This document shows positions 34,202 to 41,880 of a stretch of 41,880 nucleotides of DNA, in pieces. The stretch's first letter is position 1; every line of letters starts with the position of its first letter. The DNA is from Actinomycetota bacterium. Its GTDB lineage: Bacteria; Actinomycetota; Acidimicrobiia; Acidimicrobiales; Ilumatobacteraceae. The stretch covers positions 1 to 41,880 of the forward strand of contig WLIV01000031.1 in assembly GCA_009702045.1 (NCBI GenBank), written 5' to 3'. The notes below the pieces were generated by a model, which had not been told where the DNA came from, did not search any database, and worked only from the letters and a program-made list of their open reading frames with translations. A program made the position numbers and the translations under genes.

Positions 34202-34225
34202 GACGAATCGGGTGAGTGCGGCGGG

Positions 34226-35137
34226 TCAGAGACCCTTGATGATCTCGGCCATCAGGTCGCCAGCCTCGGTGGGGTTGAGGCCCACCTTCACACCGGCGGC
34301 GCGCAGCGCATCGATCTTGCCTTGGGCCGTACCCTTGCCGCCCGAGGTGATGGCGCCGGCATGGCCCATCTTCTTGCCCTCGGGGGCGGTGACGCCCGCG
34401 ATGTAGGCGCTCATCGGCTTGGTGACGTTGGCCTTGATGAACTCCGCGGCCTCTTCCTCGGCAGAGCCACCGATCTCGCCGATCATGATGATCGCGTGCG
34501 TCTCGGGGTCGGCCTGGAACTCCTTCAGGCAGTCGATGAAGTTCGTTCCGGGAACCGGGTCGCCGCCGATGCCCACGCAAGTGGACACGCCGATACCGCG
34601 CTGCTTCAGCTCGTACAGCGCCTGGTAGGTGAGCGTGCCCGAACGGCTGACGATGCCGACGTTGGGGCCACTGGCCGTGGGCAACTGTGCAATCTCGCCG
34701 GCGGTGATGCCGATGTTGCACTTGCCGGGGCTGATGATGCCGGGGCAGTTCGGGCCGAGCAGGCGGGTGTTCGGGAAGTCACGGAGCAGCGTGTTGAACA
34801 CCTTCGCCTCGTCCTGCGCCGGGATGCCCTCGGTGATGCAGACGATGAAGGCGATACCCGCAGCCGCGGCCTCGAGGATCGCCGCGCTGGCGGCCTTCGG
34901 CGGGACGGAGATGAACGACGCGGTGGCGCCGGTGGCAGCAACGGCCTCAGCGACCGAGTTGAACACCGGAATACTGCCACCCTCGGGGATGGCTACGTCG
35001 GTGCCACCCTTGCCGGGCGTGACGCCGCCGACGATCTGGGTGCCGTAGGCCTGGTTGCGCAGGCCGTGGTACTTGCCCTGCCCGCCGGTGAGACCCTGGA
35101 CGATGACCTTGGTGTCAGCGTTGACGAAGATTGCCAT
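34226..35137 (-). CDS. sucD: Succinyl-CoA synthetase alpha subunit
   Basis: 303 aa. With SucC it makes succinate, CoA and ATP or GTP from succinyl-CoA (TCA cycle). The CoA site (VQGLTGGQGKYHGLRNQAYG), GGVTPGKGGT, the LLGPNCPGIISPG segment and the phosphorylated histidine in MGHAGAITSGGKGTA are all present. The start ATG at 35137 is 1 bp from the sucC stop codon, so translation is coupled. Confidence 0.98.
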   Translation of the reverse strand: MAIFVNADTKVIVQGLTGGQGKYHGLRNQAYGTQIVGGVTPGKGGTDVAIPEGGSIPVFNSVAEAVAATGATASFISVPPKAASAAILEAAAAGIAFIVCITEGIPAQDEAKVFNTLLRDFPNTRLLGPNCPGIISPGKCNIGITAGEIAQLPTASGPNVGIVSRSGTLTYQALYELKQRGIGVSTCVGIGGDPVPGTNFIDCLKEFQADPETHAIIMIGEIGGSAEEEAAEFIKANVTKPMSAYIAGVTAPEGKKMGHAGAITSGGKGTAQGKIDALRAAGVKVGLNPTEAGDLMAEIIKGL

Positions 35138-35138
35138 G

Positions 35139-36293
<1,155 letters not shown>

Positions 36294-36296
36294 TGA

Positions 36297-36701
36297 CTAG
36301 TCCTCTCTCTGATCCAACTGGGCTTCTAGCCATGAACTGATGGCCTTCAACGAACTTCCGGGGCCGAACACCTCGGCGACACCCTGCTGCCGGAGCACGC
36401 GGGCGTCTGCTTCGGGGATGACACCGCCACCGAACACCAGGGCATCACCCAGCCCACGTGCACGGAGTTCCTCCATCACACGCGGGAACAACGTGAGGTG
36501 GGCGCCGCTCAGCAGGGACAGCCCAACGGCGTCGACGTCCTCCTGCAGGGCAGTCTCGGCGATCTGTTCCGGGGTCTGATGCAGGCCGGTGTAGATCACC
36601 TCGAACCCATGGTCACGGAGTGCTCGGGTAATGGTCTTGGCGCCACGGTCGTGGCCATCCAGACCGGGTTTCGCCACGACGACGCGATATGTGCGCTTCA
36701 C
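36297..36701 (-). CDS. Cobalamin B12-binding domain protein (methylmalonyl-CoA mutase C-terminal type)
   Basis: 134 aa with GTG start. The base-off B12 motif is in LDGHDRGAKTITRAL (DxHxxG), followed by GLHQTPEQIAETALQEDVD, VGLSLLSGAHLTLFP (SxL motif) and LVFGGGVIPEAD (GGxxP motif); these are exactly the small-subunit or C-terminal domain of acyl-CoA mutases. It is a separate protein, so its large catalytic subunit must lie elsewhere. It stands first in an operon with sucCD, so the mutase product succinyl-CoA feeds the next enzyme. A mutase other than methylmalonyl-CoA mutase is possible. Confidence 0.92.
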   Translation of the reverse strand: MKRTYRVVVAKPGLDGHDRGAKTITRALRDHGFEVIYTGLHQTPEQIAETALQEDVDAVGLSLLSGAHLTLFPRVMEELRARGLGDALVFGGGVIPEADARVLRQQGVAEVFGPGSSLKAISSWLEAQLDQRED

Positions 36702-36710
36702 AAGTCGATA

Positions 36711-36716
36711 ACCCTA
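36711..36716 (-). promoter_or_regulatory. -10 box of B12 protein-sucCD operon
   Basis: Minus-strand TAGGGT lies 9 nt before the GTG at 36701. Confidence 0.4.
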
Positions 36717-36783
36717 CGGCCCAGGCACGTTTCTGCTCAATTCCGTGTCGACCAACTGCAGCGACACGGCACACTGTGAGGCG

Positions 36784-37296
36784 ATGCCTCGCCCGCAACT
36801 CCAGTCCACTTTTGCCAGAGCCACCGTGCCCGTGGCCGCCGGCATCGGGTTCTTCGGCCTGTTGTTCGCCGCCCTGTGGGGTGTCGCTGCACTGGTGGCG
36901 CACAACGGCGCAGACACCACCGAGCGCCTCACACCGGCATTTCAGGAGATGGGTCGGCTGGACAGCATCGCCCTCACGATCACCCAGGGTGGGCCGATCA
37001 TCCTGCCCGACCTCGTCGGCAGCGACCGCCACGTTGTCCTCGACCACACGGGCGACGACGATCTCCGCAACTGGTCGCTGCATCTCGCGCACCCCGCCGA
37101 TCGCGACAGTTCGTGCGCCATCCAACAGATCGAGCGCACACGCCAGTTCACCGACTGTGACGGCCGCACGTTGGACGTGGCCGACCTCGCCGAGCCTCCC
37201 CAAGGTGTCTCGCCGATCATCAATCGCAAGGCCGGCACTCTGACGCTGTCGCTGCGGGAAACTCCCGCCACACCAGCCACAACTCCCACTAGTTAG
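36784..37296 (+). CDS. Membrane-anchored hypothetical protein
   Basis: 170 aa from the ATG at 36784; an ATG at 36745 is possible but has no conserved look. One N-terminal membrane segment (VAAGIGFFGLLFAALWGVAA) is followed by about 125 residues outside: SIALTITQGGPIILPDLVG, RHVVLDHTGDDDLRNWSLHL, and two cysteines (SSCAIQQIER and TDCDGRTLDV) that could pair. No known family is recognised. It runs into the serpin gene, 34 bp downstream, with a hairpin between. Confidence 0.65.
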   Translation: MPRPQLQSTFARATVPVAAGIGFFGLLFAALWGVAALVAHNGADTTERLTPAFQEMGRLDSIALTITQGGPIILPDLVGSDRHVVLDHTGDDDLRNWSLHLAHPADRDSSCAIQQIERTRQFTDCDGRTLDVADLAEPPQGVSPIINRKAGTLTLSLRETPATPATTPTS

Positions 37297-37300
37297 GAAC

Positions 37301-37323
37301 CGACGGCGTGCGCTGCGCCGTCG
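37301..37323 (+). terminator. Hairpin just before the serpin start
   Basis: Perfect 8-bp inverted repeat CGACGGCG (37301-37308) and CGCCGTCG (37316-37323) with loop TGCGCTG. It ends 7 nt before the serpin ATG, so it may be a terminator of the previous gene or control of translation of the serpin. Confidence 0.4.
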
Positions 37324-37330
37324 AACGGAC

Positions 37331-38626
37331 ATGCAACGACGCACCTTCCTCTCGCTCCTCGCACTCCCCGCGATCGCCCAGTTCCTGCAGGCGTGCGGGT
37401 CCGACTCCGGTTCGAAGAGCAACGGCAACAACGGCGTTGGCCGCTCGTCGCTACGAGGCTTGGCACCGCACGCCACCGCCGGACCGACCGACGCCGCCCA
37501 GGCGAGCACCGCGATCAACGCCTTCGCCCAGGATCTCTACGACCGCTTGGTCGCCGTCGACCCGACAGCGAACCTGGTGTTCTCCCCCGCCAGCATCGCC
37601 GTCGCCCTCACGATGACCGCCGCCGGCGCCCGCGACACCACCAACGCCGAGATGAACTCCGTGCTGCACATCGAGGACGACGGCACGATCGATCGCTCGA
37701 TGAACGGCGTCACCACTGCGCTGAGCAACGCGAACCGCACTCGGGACAACAGCGCCGACGGCGGCACAGGTACCAGCTCGGTGCAGTTCACGATCGCCAA
37801 CTCGTTGTGGGGCCAGAGTGGCCTCAGCTTCGAGCAGGCGTTCCTCGATGTGCTGTCATCCGAGTACGACGCCGCGCTCGAACTGGTCGACTACCGCACC
37901 GACCCGGAAGCCGCGCGAGCGGCCATCAATGAGTGGGTCAACACGCAGACGCACGAACGCATCCCCGAACTGCTGGCCAAGGGCACGATCACCAGCGATG
38001 CTCGGCTCACGTTGGTCAACGCGATCTATTTGAAGGCCAACTGGGACACCGCGTTCGACCCCACGCTCACCGTCGACGCCCCGTTCCACGCACCTGCCGG
38101 TGACGTCACCGTGCCGATGATGCACACCGAACGCGACCTCGCCTACGCCGAGGGCACCGACTGGCAGGCCGTCAACATCTCCTACGTGTTCGGTGCGCTT
38201 GCGTTCACCGTCGCAGTGGGTGGCGGCACCCTGCCCACGGGCGACGAGGTGTTCGCCGCCCTGGCAGAGCGACCGGTCGACTTGGGGATGCCTCGTTTCG
38301 ACATCGGCACGTCCATCAACCTCACCGACGTGCTCGCCGGCATGGGGATGCCGACGGCCTTCACCGACCGAGCCGATTTCAGCGGCATCACCCAGACCGA
38401 GCCCTTGGCGATGGGCGCAGTGATCCATCAGGCGAATATCACCGTCGACGAGGTGGGCACCGAGGCCGCTGCCGCGACCGCCGTCGTGATGGTCGGCACC
38501 TCAGCGCCGGTCGACCCCCCGGTCACCGTCACGATCGACCGGCCGTTCACGTTCTGGCTGCGCGAGACCACCACCGGCACGATCGTCTTCATGGGCCGGG
38601 TCAACGACCCGACCACCGGCCGCTAG
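37331..38626 (+). CDS. Serpin family lipoprotein
   Basis: 431 aa, a full-length serpin (inhibitor of serine or cysteine proteases by a trapped acyl-enzyme). The N terminus has twin arginines and a lipobox (MQRRTFLSLLALPAIAQFLQ, then AC), so export as a membrane lipoprotein, perhaps by Tat, is likely. Serpin marks follow: NLVFSPASIAVALTMTAAGA, NSLWGQSGLSFEQAFL, AINEWVNTQTHERIPELL, TLVNAIYLKANWDTAF, and the reactive-loop hinge EVGTEAAAATAVVMVG with small residues that allow loop insertion, so it is probably inhibitory. The scissile bond is expected in the loop near VGTSAPV; the exact P1 residue is uncertain. The C-terminal FTFWLRETTTGTIVFMGRV fits. It is followed immediately by IS sequence. Confidence 0.93.
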   Translation: MQRRTFLSLLALPAIAQFLQACGSDSGSKSNGNNGVGRSSLRGLAPHATAGPTDAAQASTAINAFAQDLYDRLVAVDPTANLVFSPASIAVALTMTAAGARDTTNAEMNSVLHIEDDGTIDRSMNGVTTALSNANRTRDNSADGGTGTSSVQFTIANSLWGQSGLSFEQAFLDVLSSEYDAALELVDYRTDPEAARAAINEWVNTQTHERIPELLAKGTITSDARLTLVNAIYLKANWDTAFDPTLTVDAPFHAPAGDVTVPMMHTERDLAYAEGTDWQAVNISYVFGALAFTVAVGGGTLPTGDEVFAALAERPVDLGMPRFDIGTSINLTDVLAGMGMPTAFTDRADFSGITQTEPLAMGAVIHQANITVDEVGTEAAAATAVVMVGTSAPVDPPVTVTIDRPFTFWLRETTTGTIVFMGRVNDPTTGR

Positions 38627-38628
38627 GG

Positions 38629-38724
38629 CGACGGAACACAACCGGGTATCTCCTGGCACGATGACCCGCTCACCCGCGCCCGAGATTCAGGTACCGGAGA
38701 ACGGGCGATTCCGGGGTCAGACCA
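38629..38724 (-). mobile_element. IS3-family element end (remnant)
   Basis: Reading the minus strand from 38724, a TGGTCTGACCCC end is followed by about 96 nt that align, at roughly three-quarters identity and with one 1-nt gap, to the left end of the IS3-family element at 41420-41516, including the orfA start (GTGCCAGGAGATACC vs GTGCCAAGGAGATATC). It is cut off after about 30 nt of orfA. It begins within 5 bp of the serpin stop codon. Confidence 0.7.
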
Positions 38725-38807
38725 ACGATTCACCCCCCGGCCAAGGGAAGGGGCGGAGACTCGTTAGTAACGACGCGACCATCCGACAACGTCAACTCAA
38801 AGGATTT

Positions 38808-40145
38808 GGGGCTCTCCGCGTTTCAGGGTTGGATTGTGGGTAGGAGGGTCCAGTCGGGCTTGCCGGCGTCGAGCAGACAGCGGACTCGGTGGTGTCGGGA
38901 GTTCACGATCCCGAACGCGACTCGCTTGATGCGCTTGGCCAGGCTGTTGACGGCTTCGGTCGGTCCGTTGCTGACATGCGACAGATGCCACGCCGTGATC
39001 TGGTCGGCTCACTTGGTGATCGTGCGGCCGAGGCGTTGCACCTCGACAGGCATCTCCTCATCGGTGAAGTCGCGGCCGATGTCAGCGACCCACTCGACAG
39101 CCAGCTCGTGGTCGCTGTGGTCGTAGATCTGACGAACAACCTCTTTCGCGTTCCACGCGAACCACACCTCCCGGTGCGGGTCACCAGCGCGGAGCAGACC
39201 GAGCACCCGGCCGTGTTGCTCCTCGGAGAGGCGTTCACGAGCAATCGTCAGACGACGCCGCGCCCGCCACAACGGATCATCCCGACGGCAGCGATGGCCG
39301 AGGGTTTCGTTCTGCACCCGCCGACGGCACTCGTCGCGCGCGGTGTTGCCCAGGCGAACGACGTGGAACGGATCGGCGACCTGGACCGCGGTGGTCAGCA
39401 TCGTGTCGAACACCGTCCGATAGCTCGACGAGAGATCCAGCGTCGCCCAACGAACTCGTTCACACCACCCGGTCGGGCAGCGAACCAGGCGCAACATCCA
39501 CTGACCTCGCGGCCGGGCACGACATCGAGGAGCTGACCGCGTTGCACGTCGACGGTCTGGGTTGACCACAGCTGGCGGCGGTAGCGGCCCTCGCGCACGT
39601 AGAGCGTCTCATCGAGACCGACCGCGTCGACCGTGGTGAAGCGTGCCGGGTCGTCGATCAACGGTCCGCCGAACACGGCCACCGCGTCCATCACCTTGCG
39701 CCAGTCACACCCGAGATCGTCAGCGACTTCCGACACCGCTCGCCCCTGGCGGCCGACCTGAATGGTTGCCCACCGCGCCGCCCTGGTCGTCATCGCGCAA
39801 CGGCTCGAGGCGATCGTCGGGTCCTGCCCGGTCCACGACCGCCGACACGCCGGACACCGCCATCGCTGCTTGAGCCACACCAACCGCGTCGGCCGCCCGA
39901 AGCACGGCAGATCGACCAGCACCACCTCGCGAATGCCGTGGCGATGAGCTGCCTTCCCGCACCCGCACAGCGGCCGTTCTACACGCGAGCTGATCTCGAT
40001 CCGAAGCCACTTCGGCCAGTCACCGACCCCGTTCACGATCACGTCGGGCAGCCCGACAAGCAGCGCGCACATGCGCGTAGGATCAGATTCCACAGGGCTC
40101 CTCGACACTGGCCGGCTTAGACACCGTCAGATTCGCAGAGCCCCC
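38808..40145 (-). mobile_element. ISL3-family insertion sequence, decayed
   Basis: About 1.34 kb. Ends are imperfect inverted repeats: GGGGCTCTCCGCGTTTC at 38808 and, on the other strand from 40145, GGGGGCTCTGCGAATC. It encloses one transposase reading on the minus strand (separate entry). No 8-bp target duplication is seen beside the ends (AGGATTT on the left, CAAACC on the right). The left end is repeated at 41355. Confidence 0.75.
38823..40108 (-). pseudogene. ISL3 family transposase, frameshifted and with a stop
   Basis: The N-terminal part (40108 down to about 39470) has the ISL3 zinc finger (CGCGKAAHRHG, WRCPACRRSW), a helix-turn-helix region (VSEVADDLGCDWRKVMDAV) and the first catalytic Asp region (TVDAVGLDETLYVREG). 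A one-base loss near 39470, in a GGG run after CAWFAARP, moves the reading to a second frame that goes on with CERVRWATLDLSSSYR and VQVADPFHVVRLGN. That frame ends at a TGA (39009-39011), where a Trp codon is expected (TITK-W-ADQITAWH), and after it the same frame reads HLSHVSNGPTEAVNSLAKRI to the true end at 38823. All three acidic catalytic positions are still recognisable. Two independent lesions make it a pseudogene, unless one is a sequencing error. Confidence 0.88.
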
Positions 40146-40163
40146 AAACCCCATAATCGGAGA

Positions 40164-40180
40164 GCTCGGCCACACCGAGC
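40164..40180 (-). terminator. Weak hairpin after the lipoprotein gene
   Basis: GCTCGG (40164-40169) and CCGAGC (40175-40180) with loop CCACA, 47 nt after the lipoprotein stop; no U-tract. The stretch 40146-40226 holds nothing else. Confidence 0.3.
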
Positions 40181-40226
40181 ACATCACCCTGACCGGGACT
40201 CCCTCACCTAGGACCTTCACGAATGG

Positions 40227-40769
40227 TCACGAGTCTGTCGGTGGGTATGTCTCGGGCGGAAGGAGCGATGTCGCGGGGCGTTCCGAGCCAGCGAGCGCAC
40301 GTGCTTGCGCCGGGTCGACCCCTTGTGAGGCCAAAACCACGTCGCAGCTTGTATCGAAGTTCTCGAACGCCCCGACTGCGGCCATACACTTGACAAGAAG
40401 ATCGAGCATGAGCGGATCGTTGCCAACCTTGCTATCGACGAATCCCGTGTTCCCAGCCAGGAAATAGCCGAGGACAGATCCATCTGTAGCGAGCACTGCC
40501 ACCGCCTGGACGGGGGACGCAGCGAGGTCCGACTCGCCATTGGCATGAGTCTGTTGGAAATCCTCTGGAATGTAGCCTCTCACGCGCCCCTGCCGATCCT
40601 CGACAGCAAGCATGCCGTCGGGCACCGGCTGCCCGGTATAGTCGACAATCAAATCCGATGCTGCGCTTGTCGTGTCACGCGGGGAAACTACATCCGTTGT
40701 TTGACCCCGTCCGCATCCACCCAAAGCGAAGACGACAACCACAATGGTGGCCGCACGTAATACCCGCAT
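40227..40769 (-). CDS. Lipoprotein of unknown function (island cargo)
   Basis: 180 aa from the ATG at 40769 (GAGAGGTG ribosome site); the longer upstream frame runs into the neighbouring gene. A lipoprotein signal is clear: MRVLRAATIVVVVFALGGC with the lipidated Cys at residue 19 (lipobox ALGGC). The mature part is about 160 aa: GQPVPDGMLAVEDRQGRV, RGYIPEDFQQTHANGESD, VAVLATDGSVLGYFLAGN (a beta-strand pair as in small ligand-binding folds) and two cysteines (VKCMAAVG, TSCDVVL). I do not recognise the family. It follows the secreted six-cysteine gene by 23 bp on the same strand, so the two probably form one unit. Confidence 0.7.
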   Translation of the reverse strand: MRVLRAATIVVVVFALGGCGRGQTTDVVSPRDTTSAASDLIVDYTGQPVPDGMLAVEDRQGRVRGYIPEDFQQTHANGESDLAASPVQAVAVLATDGSVLGYFLAGNTGFVDSKVGNDPLMLDLLVKCMAAVGAFENFDTSCDVVLASQGVDPAQARALAGSERPATSLLPPETYPPTDS

Positions 40770-40792
40770 TCGTCGCACCTCTCTTATCTGGT

Positions 40793-41275
40793 TCACTGGG
40801 TTACCCACGCCGTCCAACACGCGCCAGCCTGCCAGGCGAAGTTTCGGGCGACTTGGCCCTGAGCCAAGACTCTGTAGGTCCCAGATCCGCATGTGGGCGA
40901 GTAGTTCCCTGACCACCATACCGTGTCGCGTGTAGTGCTGTTGTAGTAGCCGGGCGCCCAGAAACAAACGGTACTCGTGTTGTTATGGTACACCGTGTAT
41001 GCACCACCGTAGATGTAGTTCGCAGGTAGAGGATCGGAGTTTGCACAATAGAGATCCTTGTGTGAGATAGCAGCCGAGTAGGTGACGAGGTTGTTATTGG
41101 TACCAACAATCAATCGCCCGTCAATAGCTGCACAACGAACTGTGCCTCCGATGTCCGTCTGTGCGAAGTACCAGACGAAGCAATCAGATTCGCCTGAAGC
41201 CATGGCCTTCGCAGGTAGGAGAAAGACGACTGCCATCGCAAGTAAAGTAACGAACGTACGCCGTAATCTGTTCAT
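40793..41275 (-). CDS. Secreted six-cysteine, aromatic-rich protein (island cargo)
   Basis: 160 aa from the ATG at 41275; a TTG two codons earlier is less likely because a TAGCCT box sits 6 nt before the ATG. A signal peptide (MNRLRRTFVTLLAMAVVFLL, cut near AMA-SG) is followed by about 130 residues with six cysteines (SDCFV, VRCAA, LYCAN, TVCFW, PTCGS, GACWT), enough for three disulfides, and many Trp, Tyr, Asn and Thr residues (WAPGYYNSTTRD, WWSGNYSP). No catalytic motif or known family is recognised. Base composition is clearly more AT-rich than the surrounding chromosome, a sign of transfer. Candidates are a small toxin, an adhesin or a wall-binding protein; none is supported directly. Confidence 0.75.
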   Translation of the reverse strand: MNRLRRTFVTLLAMAVVFLLPAKAMASGESDCFVWYFAQTDIGGTVRCAAIDGRLIVGTNNNLVTYSAAISHKDLYCANSDPLPANYIYGGAYTVYHNNTSTVCFWAPGYYNSTTRDTVWWSGNYSPTCGSGTYRVLAQGQVARNFAWQAGACWTAWVTQ

Positions 41276-41281
41276 TTCCAA

Positions 41282-41287
41282 AGGCTA
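41282..41287 (-). promoter_or_regulatory. -10 box of leaderless six-cysteine protein gene
   Basis: Minus-strand TAGCCT lies 6 nt before the ATG at 41275. Confidence 0.4.
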
Positions 41288-41354
41288 GGCCGAGTCGCCG
41301 CTCTTTGTCAACAGCACTCCACGGCGCGCTGCCTCTGCACATTGCTCGTAATGT

Positions 41355-41419
41355 GGCTCTCCGCGTTTCAGGGTTGGATCGTGGGTAGGAGGGTCCAGTC
41401 GGGCTTGACGGCGTAGAGC
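41355..41419 (-). mobile_element. Second ISL3 end (remnant), direct repeat of 38810-38874
   Basis: 65 nt identical to the left end of the decayed ISL3 element except for three substitutions, in the same orientation. On the minus strand it encodes the last residues of an ISL3 transposase (KPDWTLLPTIQP and stop). It is cut at 41419 by the end of the IS3-family element. Confidence 0.85.
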
Positions 41420-41763
41420 TGGTCTGACCCTGGATTTGCGCGTTCGGCGGTACTTGAATCTCGGGCACTGATGAGGAGGTCATTGTGCCAAGGAGATATC
41501 CGGTCGAGTTCCGTCGAAAGGTGCTGGATCTGATCGAGGCCGGCAAGCCGGTCGCTGAGATCGCTGTGCAGCTCGGAAAGACGGCGCAGACGGTCTACAA
41601 CTGGCGGAACCAGGATCAGATCGATCGGGGGCTTCGCGCTGGCGTGTCGACGAGTGAGTCAGCGGAGCTTGTTGCGGCGCGTAAGCGGATCCGTGAGCTC
41701 GAGACGGAGCTGGAAGTCACGCGTCGGGCGAATGAGTTGTTGAAGGCCCAGTCCGACCCAAAA
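41420..41763 (+). mobile_element. IS3-family element, left part
   Basis: It starts with TGGTCTGACCCTGG, the same type of end as at 38724 but in opposite orientation, and includes orfA from 41485. It is inserted in the ISL3 remnant at 41419 and is itself interrupted near 41764 by another end sequence. orfB is not in the window. Confidence 0.75.
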
Positions 41764-41796
41764 GGGCTCTACGCGTTGAACGCTGGGGGCGTGTGA
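41485..41796 (+). pseudogene. IS3 family transposase OrfA, interrupted at its 3' end
   Basis: The GTG at 41485 (GAGGAGGT site) opens an OrfA of the IS3 type: PRRYPVEFRRKVLDLIEAGK, helix-turn-helix VAEIAVQLGKTAQTVYNWRN, and the leucine-zipper-like RIRELETELEVTRRANELLK. Homologous sequence ends near AQSDPKG; the last codons (LYALNAGGV) are read from the inserted ISL3-like end that begins at 41764. OrfA alone is not an active transposase, which needs the OrfAB fusion by frameshift; here that is impossible. Confidence 0.75.
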
Positions 41797-41880
41797 TGGG
41801 GGTGCCCCTGGGATAGGGGTCCGCGTTGTGTGTCGGAGGCCTCGACATTCTGTGGATTGCGACATCTGCAGACAAGGAGG
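41764..41880. mobile_element. Third ISL3-like end, continues beyond the window
   Basis: From 41764, GGGCTCTACGCGTTG resembles the ends at 38808 (GGGGCTCTCCGCGTTTC) and 41355. It lies inside the orfA reading frame and diverges from it there, so it marks an insertion. The rest of the element is outside the window; no transposase reading is clear in the 117 nt seen. Confidence 0.5.

Noticed and set aside
38761-38773. Palindrome TCGTTA-G-TAACGA in the gap between IS remnants
   Set aside because: Short and isolated; no evidence that it is an attachment or operator site.
38808-40145. Target-site duplication of the ISL3 element
   Set aside because: Flanking 8-mers on the two sides do not match.
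40793-41275. Lactococcin 972-like bacteriocin with immunity lipoprotein
   Set aside because: Secretion and aromatic content are suggestive, but the family motif and an ABC exporter are absent; only a hypothesis.

Overview
This is a high-GC chromosomal window from an actinobacterium, most likely the class Acidimicrobiia (Ilumatobacter-like). That placement is an inference. It rests on a mycobacterial-type CtpE calcium ATPase, a group 3b NiFe-hydrogenase operon, an Rv2074-like F420 oxidoreductase, DUF3052 and DUF4916 proteins, a subtilase carrying VxDTR surface repeats, and many starts with a TANNNT box only 6-9 nt upstream (leaderless transcription).

Layout. 1-6.8 kb holds a truncated HNH protein, a crotonase, a CPA2 antiporter, a TetR regulator with a palindromic operator between it and an NTF2-like enzyme, two small-molecule enzymes (SDR, class III CoA-transferase) and a DUF4239 membrane protein. 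6.8-8.0 kb holds a long leader with two perfect hairpins, a secreted protein with a SipW-type signal peptide, a strong terminator and a small orphan gene. 8.05-13.08 kb (minus) is a complete group 3b hydrogenase operon: beta, a stand-alone cNMP-fold protein, gamma, delta (small), alpha (large) and the maturation protease. Four of its five junctions are ATGA overlaps. 13.1-18.0 kb has coaE and ctpE firing from a 51-bp divergent promoter, a degenerate RadC-like protein, an SDR and a split-barrel flavoprotein. 18.05-25.85 kb (minus) is a MacB/FtsX-type ABC exporter (one ATPase, two 844-845 aa permeases), followed without a break by an F420 oxidoreductase, DUF3052, a TPR-like protein and an M23 peptidase. 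25.95-34.1 kb has a class III cyclase fused to an AAA/TPR regulator, a Nei-like protein without its catalytic residues, a small protein, a large secreted subtilase and a DUF4916 protein. 34.2-36.7 kb (minus) is a B12-binding mutase subunit followed by sucC and sucD. 36.8-38.6 kb carries a membrane-anchored protein and a serpin lipoprotein.

38.6-41.9 kb is an accessory island built from nested insertion sequences: an IS3-family end, a decayed ISL3 element, a two-gene cargo (a secreted six-cysteine protein and a lipoprotein, both unknown), a second ISL3 end, an IS3 orfA, and a third ISL3-like end cutting that orfA. The most novel material is the cargo pair in its repeat-bounded setting, the structured leader at 6.92-7.01 kb, the non-canonical cNMP protein inside the hydrogenase operon, and the two proteins that keep a fold but have lost catalytic residues (Nei-like, RadC-like). 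No tRNA, rRNA or CRISPR array was seen.
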